From: an uncultured Clostridium sp.
GTDB lineage: Bacteria > Bacillota > Clostridia > Lachnospirales > Lachnospiraceae
Assembly: GCA_900538475.1 (NCBI GenBank)
Contig: UPYT01000011.1
Span: 1-64,000 of the forward strand
DNA length: 64,000 bases
Direction: 5' to 3'
Positions 59,497 through 64,000 of the stretch are shown here, piece by piece. The notes beneath the pieces were generated by a model. The model was not told the DNA's origin. It did no database searches and worked only from the letters and a program-made list of their open reading frames with translations. Position numbers and translations under genes: made by a program. Positions within the stretch are counted from its first letter, which is position 1. The number at the start of each line of letters is the position of its first letter.

Positions 59497-61923
59497 ATGA
59501 ATATGATAGGTCAGCAAGTAAAACGAGTGGATGCTTATGGCAAGGTCACTGGTGAAGCTAAGTATACTGCCGATCTGGAACCGAGAGATATTCTCCACGG
59601 AAAGGTTGTTCATTCTACTATCGCCAACGGCCTGGTAAAGAGCTTTGATTTAGAGGAAGCCTATAAGGTGCCTGGAGTTGTAAAAATCATCACCTGTTTC
59701 GACGTTCCCGACTGCCAGTTTCCTACTGCCGGCCATCCCTGGAGCGTAGAGACAAAGCATCAGGACATCTGTGATCGGAAGCTTTTAAACCAGAGAGTCC
59801 GGCTTTACGGAGATGACATTGCAGCTGTTATCGCAGAAGACGAGGTCGCTGCAGCACGGGCCGCACGGCTGGTTAAGATCGAATACGAAGAATACGAGCC
59901 CATTGTTACTGTAGAAGCTGCCATGGCAGAAAACGCCACACCGCTTCACCCGGATATCCGCAAAGACAATGTGATTGTTCATTCTCATATGACTATGGGA
60001 TATCCAGATTTTACCTATGAAGAAGGACTGGAAAAAGCCAGAGAGCAGTATGGCAGGGAAAATATTGTGGCTCTGGAAGAAGAATATGACACTCCCCGGA
60101 TTTCCCACTGCCATATTGAGCTGCCGGTTTCCTGGGCCTATGTAGACACCAACGGAAAGGTTACGGTTGTCTGCTCCACCCAGATTCCTCATATTGTACG
60201 GCGCTGTACGGCTCAAGCCCTTGGCATTCCTGTCGGAAAGGTCCGCATCATTAAGCCCTATATCGGCGGCGGCTTCGGCAATAAGCAGGATGTGCTCTAT
60301 GAGCCGTTAAATGCATTTCTTTCCATGTCTGTAGGCGGACGGCCTGTAAGACTGGAAATCAGCCGGGAAGAAACCATTTCCGGCACACGCACACGCCACG
60401 CCATCAAGGGAAAATGCCGCGGCGTTGTAACAAAAGACGGAGAGATCCTGGCACGTCAGCTGGAAGCTTATGCAAACAACGGAGCCTATGCCTCCCACGG
60501 TCACGCTATCTGTGCTAACTGTGGAAATGTATTTAAAGATCTGTATCGGGATCGTCTGGGCACTGAGGTAGACTGCTGGACAGTCTACACCTCTTCTCCT
60601 ACAGCAGGCGCCATGAGAGCCTACGGAATCCCGCAGGCTGACTGGTTTGCAGAGTGTCTGATCGACGATCTGGCTGATGCCATCGGCATGGATCCCTGCG
60701 AGCTCCGCCTGAAAAACTGCATGGAGGAGGGCTTTGTAGATCCCGCCAACGGAATTACCTTCCATTCCTACGGACTGAAAAAGTGCATCGAGGAAGGACG
60801 CAGACATATCCGCTGGGATGAAAAATGGAATGCCTACAAAAACCAGACCGGCCCTGTAAGAAAAGGCGTAGGTATGGCAATTTTCTGTTATAAAACTGGT
60901 GTACACCCGATTTCCCTGGAAACTGCCTCGGTTCGTATGGTATTAAACCAGGACGGTTCCATGCAGGTCTGCATGGGCGCTACAGAAATCGGCCAGGGCG
61001 CAGATACCGTCTTTTCTCAGATGGCATCTCAGACCACAGGAATCTCCTTTGATAAGGTTTATATTATGTCCACACAAGATACAGATATCACACCTTTTGA
61101 TACAGGAGCCTACGCTTCCCGCCAGACCTATGTTTCCGGCATGGCCTGCAAAAAGTGCGGTGAAGAACTGCGGCACAGGATTCTGGAATACGCAGCTTAT
61201 ATGCTGAATCACGATGTATCCGATATGTCAAAAACCATTTATGCGGATACCGTAAAGGACGCTGCCGCAAAGCTGAGAGATGTTCTGGGACTAAACCCGG
61301 AAGAGGAAATTACAGAAGATATGCTTGATATTCAGAACAGCCAGATTGTTGTAAACGGCGGAGATCCGGTTCTCTTTGATGTAGCTGTTGTTGCTGATAC
61401 GGCATTTTATTCCCTGGATCGCTCCATTCATCTGACTGCAGAGGTGACCAACCACTGTAAGGACAACACCTTCTCTTCTGGCTGCTGCTTCGTAGAGATT
61501 GAAGTTGATATGCCTCTGGGACTGATTACTGTAAAGGACATTATCAATGTTCACGATTCCGGTATTCTGATTAATCCGGCAACTGCCAGAGCTCAGGTAC
61601 ACGGAGGCATGAGCATGGGACTGGGCTACGGACTGTCTGAGGAACTTCTGATAGATGAAAAAACAGGACGCCCGCTGAACAACAACCTGCTCGACTATAA
61701 GATTCCTACCGCCATGGATACTCCGGATCTGAATGTTTCCTTCATTCAGCTTGAAGATCCTACCGGCCCCTTCGGAAACAAATCCCTTGGTGAGCCTCCG
61801 GCTATCCCGGTTGCTCCGGCTATCCGAAATGCTCTGTTAAACGCAACTGGCGTACACATGAATGTAACCCCGATGACCGCGCAGCGGCTCATTGAAAAAT
61901 TCAAAGAAAAAGGTCTGATATAA
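59497..61923 (+). CDS. xdhA: Xanthine dehydrogenase, molybdenum-binding subunit
   Basis: 808 residues from ATG 59497 after TAAGGAGG; the frame opens at 59416, inside the terminator region, and is rejected. Molybdopterin hydroxylase features: KVTGEAKYTADL start, RIIKPYIGGGFGNKQD at the cofactor, ASPTAGAMRAYGIPQ-type loop (SSPTAGAMRAYG), ATEIGQGADTVFSQMA, TGAYASRQTYVSGMACKKC and the catalytic glutamate in SLGEPPAIPVAPAIRNAL near the end. Hydroxylates hypoxanthine/xanthine. The first of four genes under the purine riboswitch; XdhA of this kind in Clostridia can be seleno-cofactor dependent, which sequence does not decide. Confidence 0.92.
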   Translation: MNMIGQQVKRVDAYGKVTGEAKYTADLEPRDILHGKVVHSTIANGLVKSFDLEEAYKVPGVVKIITCFDVPDCQFPTAGHPWSVETKHQDICDRKLLNQRVRLYGDDIAAVIAEDEVAAARAARLVKIEYEEYEPIVTVEAAMAENATPLHPDIRKDNVIVHSHMTMGYPDFTYEEGLEKAREQYGRENIVALEEEYDTPRISHCHIELPVSWAYVDTNGKVTVVCSTQIPHIVRRCTAQALGIPVGKVRIIKPYIGGGFGNKQDVLYEPLNAFLSMSVGGRPVRLEISREETISGTRTRHAIKGKCRGVVTKDGEILARQLEAYANNGAYASHGHAICANCGNVFKDLYRDRLGTEVDCWTVYTSSPTAGAMRAYGIPQADWFAECLIDDLADAIGMDPCELRLKNCMEEGFVDPANGITFHSYGLKKCIEEGRRHIRWDEKWNAYKNQTGPVRKGVGMAIFCYKTGVHPISLETASVRMVLNQDGSMQVCMGATEIGQGADTVFSQMASQTTGISFDKVYIMSTQDTDITPFDTGAYASRQTYVSGMACKKCGEELRHRILEYAAYMLNHDVSDMSKTIYADTVKDAAAKLRDVLGLNPEEEITEDMLDIQNSQIVVNGGDPVLFDVAVVADTAFYSLDRSIHLTAEVTNHCKDNTFSSGCCFVEIEVDMPLGLITVKDIINVHDSGILINPATARAQVHGGMSMGLGYGLSEELLIDEKTGRPLNNNLLDYKIPTAMDTPDLNVSFIQLEDPTGPFGNKSLGEPPAIPVAPAIRNALLNATGVHMNVTPMTAQRLIEKFKEKGLI

Positions 61924-61933
61924 GGAGAATGTT

Positions 61934-62824
61934 ATGTTTGATATAAAATCATTTTACGAGGCAAAGGATGTGGCTGATGCCATCAGAGCCCTGGAAATGG
62001 ATCCGGATGCAGAGATTATCAGCGGCGGAACGGACGTACTGATCCGGGTCAGAGAAGGCAAGGATGCAGGGAGATCCCTGGTATCTGTCCACAATCTTCA
62101 GGAATTAAAAGGCGTAAAGCTATTGGAAAACGGAGACCTCTGGATTGGAGCGGGAACCGCATTTTCCCATATTACCAATGATCCGCTGATCCAGAAATAC
62201 ATTCCCATGCTGGGCGATGCAGTTGATATGGTTGGCGGTCCCCAGATCCGCAACACCGGAACCATCGGCGGCAATATCTGCAACGGCGCTACCTCCGCCG
62301 ATTCTGCCTCTACCATGTGGACTCTGGAGGCAGAAGTCTTACTGGAAGGACCTTCCGGAAAACGTGCAGTTCCTGTCTGTGAATTCTATACTGGTCCCGG
62401 AAGAACTGTCCGCGATCGCTGTGAGGTCTGCACCGGCTTTCTTGTAAAAAAAGAAAACTTTGAAGGCTGGACCGGACATTATGTAAAATATGGAAAACGA
62501 AAAGCTATGGAGATCGCAACTTTGGGCTGCTCTGTCCGGGTAAAACTCAGCGAAGACAAAAAACGCATCGAAGATGTTCGCCTGGGATACGGAGTAGCAG
62601 GTCCTACTCCGCTCCGCTGCCGAAAGGCAGAAGAGGGCTTAAAGGGATGTGAAACAACCGATGCCGATGCAGTTCTTACCTTTGGTAAGAATGCCCTGGA
62701 GGAGGTTAATCCCCGAACCTCCTGGAGAGCATCTAAGGAATTCCGCCTTCAACTGGTAGAAGAGCTGGCAAAACGAGCTTTATGTGAAGCCGTAAAAAAA
62801 GCAGGAGGTGCCGTCAATGCTTAA
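61934..62824 (+). CDS. xdhB: Xanthine dehydrogenase, FAD-binding subunit
   Basis: 296 residues, ATG 10 bp after xdhA with TAAGGAGAATGTT. FAD motifs AEIISGGTDVLIRVREGK and RNTGTIGGNICNGATSADS; C-terminal CO-dehydrogenase flavoprotein-like domain. Passes electrons from the 2Fe-2S subunit to NAD. Its last 8 bp overlap xdhC. Confidence 0.93.
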   Translation: MFDIKSFYEAKDVADAIRALEMDPDAEIISGGTDVLIRVREGKDAGRSLVSVHNLQELKGVKLLENGDLWIGAGTAFSHITNDPLIQKYIPMLGDAVDMVGGPQIRNTGTIGGNICNGATSADSASTMWTLEAEVLLEGPSGKRAVPVCEFYTGPGRTVRDRCEVCTGFLVKKENFEGWTGHYVKYGKRKAMEIATLGCSVRVKLSEDKKRIEDVRLGYGVAGPTPLRCRKAEEGLKGCETTDADAVLTFGKNALEEVNPRTSWRASKEFRLQLVEELAKRALCEAVKKAGGAVNA

Positions 62825-63317
62825 AATTGTACATATGAAAGTAAATGGAAAGGAAACAGAGCTGGCTGTTGACGAGCGGGAATCCCTTCTGGATACCCTC
62901 CGCACCCGCCTTGGTCTGACCTCCGTAAAAAAAGGCTGCGAGGTCGGTGAGTGCGGAGCCTGCACCGTTCTTGTAAACGGAGAAGCCATTGACAGCTGCA
63001 TTTATCTGACCCTCTGGGCTGACGGAAAAAGCGTTATGACTGTAGAAGGCCTGAAGGGGCCTAACGGAGAGCTTTCTCCGATTCAGAAGGCCTTTATTGA
63101 AGAGGCTGCTGTTCAGTGCGGCTTCTGTACCCCAGGCCTGATTATGAGTGCTGTTGAAATTGTGGGAACCGGCAAAAAATATAACCGGGAAGAGCTGAAA
63201 AAACTGATTTCCGGACACCTGTGCCGCTGTACCGGATATGAAAATATTTTAAATGCCATGGAACGAATTGTAGAGGAAGTCTACCAAACAACTCATAAAG
63301 AAGAAACGACATCTTAA
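62817..63317 (+). CDS. xdhC: Xanthine dehydrogenase, 2Fe-2S subunit
   Basis: 166 residues from ATG 62817, eight bases after AGGAGG; the GTG three codons earlier lies inside that ribosome site. Plant-type 2Fe-2S motif GCEVGECGACTVLVNG...DSC and the second cluster CGFCTPGL...HLCRCTGY. Completes the XdhABC enzyme. Confidence 0.94.
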   Translation: MLKIVHMKVNGKETELAVDERESLLDTLRTRLGLTSVKKGCEVGECGACTVLVNGEAIDSCIYLTLWADGKSVMTVEGLKGPNGELSPIQKAFIEEAAVQCGFCTPGLIMSAVEIVGTGKKYNREELKKLISGHLCRCTGYENILNAMERIVEEVYQTTHKEETTS

Positions 63318-63332
63318 AGGAGGAGTACATCA

Positions 63333-64000
63333 TGGGAAGATCTGCAAATGACAGCGTAAACTGCAGTATCAATAATATTTATCAGCTGGAAGGACGCGTC
63401 CCCATCGGAAAGGCGATTCCCTTTGGCCTGCAGCACATTCTGGCCATGTTTGTTTCAAACCTAGCTCCTATTACCATTATTGCCGGCGCCGCCCAGCCGG
63501 CTCTTTCCCAGGCTCAGGTCGCCATTCTGCTCCAGAATGCCATGTTTGTTGCCGGTATTGCCACACTGATTCAGCTTTACCCCATCTGGCGAATCGGCTC
63601 AAAGCTTCCTGTTGTTATGGGCGTGAGTTTTACCTTTGTAACAGTTCTCAGTACCGTAGCCGCCAACTACGGATATCCGGCAGTTATCGGCGCGGTTCTG
63701 GTAGGCGGTATTTTTGAGGGAACTCTGGGACTTCTTGCAAAATACTGGAGAAAAATCATTACTCCTGTTGTCGCAGCTTCTGTTGTAACTGCCATCGGAT
63801 TTTCCCTTTTCACCGTAGGCGCCCGCTCCTTTGGAGGCGGCTATGCCGAGGATTTCGGTTCTGTTGAAAACCTCGCCATCGGTACCATTACGCTGGTTAC
63901 CTGCCTGCTGTGGAACATTTTTGCAAAAGGTTATTTGAAACAGCTTTCTGTTCTGGCTGGACTGGTTGTAGGATATGTGATTTCCATTTTTGCAGGAAAG
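63333..64000 (+). CDS. NCS2-family xanthine/uracil permease (3' end outside window)
   Basis: At least 222 residues, open to the window edge. ATG 63333 follows AAAGGAGGAG. The N-terminus IPFGLQHILAMFVSNLAPI is the classic start of nucleobase:cation symporter-2 proteins; several membrane helices follow, including VVMGVSFTFVTVLSTVA. Expected to import xanthine or urate for the dehydrogenase. About half the protein is missing. Confidence 0.9.

Noticed and set aside
1..64000. CRISPR array, prophage or complete insertion sequence
   Set aside because: No regularly spaced repeats, phage structural genes or transposase genes were found in the window.

Overview
The window looks like chromosome of a gut-type Clostridia, most likely a Lachnospiraceae member. 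This rests on a low-GPC genome style with AAGGAGG-type ribosome sites and sigma-A promoters, the clostridial block relA / MBL hydrolase / hemZ / hisS / aspS, and a large set of genes for pectin, rhamnose and hexuronate use. There is no phage, no CRISPR array, no tRNA gene that I can see and no transposase gene. Nearly all genes between 2 and 59 kb are on the minus strand.

Layout. 1-0.7 kb: two tandem consensus promoters firing off the left edge, probably for an rRNA operon just outside. 0.7-6.2 kb: a DUF1576 membrane protein, a siroheme nitrite/sulfite reductase and a two-component system. 6.4-14.3 kb: the relA-MBL-hemZ-hisS-aspS block. 14.4-20.1 kb: six corrin-ring/cobalamin genes behind their own promoter. 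20.3-22.2 kb: apt and a secreted GHL10-type hydrolase. 22.3-30.1 kb: a pectin module (LacI regulator, cytoplasmic GH28, sugar ABC importer, divergent GH105 unsaturated glucuronyl/galacturonyl hydrolase). 30.2-32.9 kb: nitroreductase, MATE exporter and an orphan TPP riboswitch unit. 32.9-37.0 kb: a rhamnose/TRAP operon that has lost dctM and carries only a stub of a second GH105 gene. 37.3-42.3 kb: serine hydrolase, SLC13-type permease, LysR regulator, Gfo/Idh/MocA oxidoreductase. 42.7-47.4 kb: DAHP synthase, then the uxuA-GntR-uxuB operon. 47.8-54.3 kb: YcxB-like protein, second DUF1576 paralogue, uppP, ung, hisH-hisF, a Sir2-like protein and a small secreted Cys/His-rich protein. 54.4-59.1 kb: kdgK, an iron alcohol dehydrogenase, a TetR regulator and an rRNA methyltransferase. 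59.2-64 kb: a purine-riboswitch-controlled xanthine dehydrogenase operon ending in an NCS2 permease cut by the window edge.

How the genes work together. Oligogalacturonides and rhamnogalacturonan fragments would enter through the ABC importer (and perhaps once through the TRAP system), be trimmed inside the cell by GH28 and GH105, and the sugars handled by UxuB, UxuA and KdgK (hexuronates to KDG to KDPG) and RhaM/RhaD (rhamnose to dihydroxyacetone phosphate plus lactaldehyde), with the iron alcohol dehydrogenase a candidate lactaldehyde reductase. The xdh operon is a purine-catabolic unit whose leader is built as a ligand-ON switch.

The most unusual structure is a dispersed palindromic repeat: two 153-bp full copies and several internally deleted copies, each beginning GTAAC and ending GTTAC, flanked by matching or near-matching 8-bp target duplications. 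It behaves like a non-autonomous (MITE-type) family with IS66-like ends, and most copies sit in the 5' leaders of genes.
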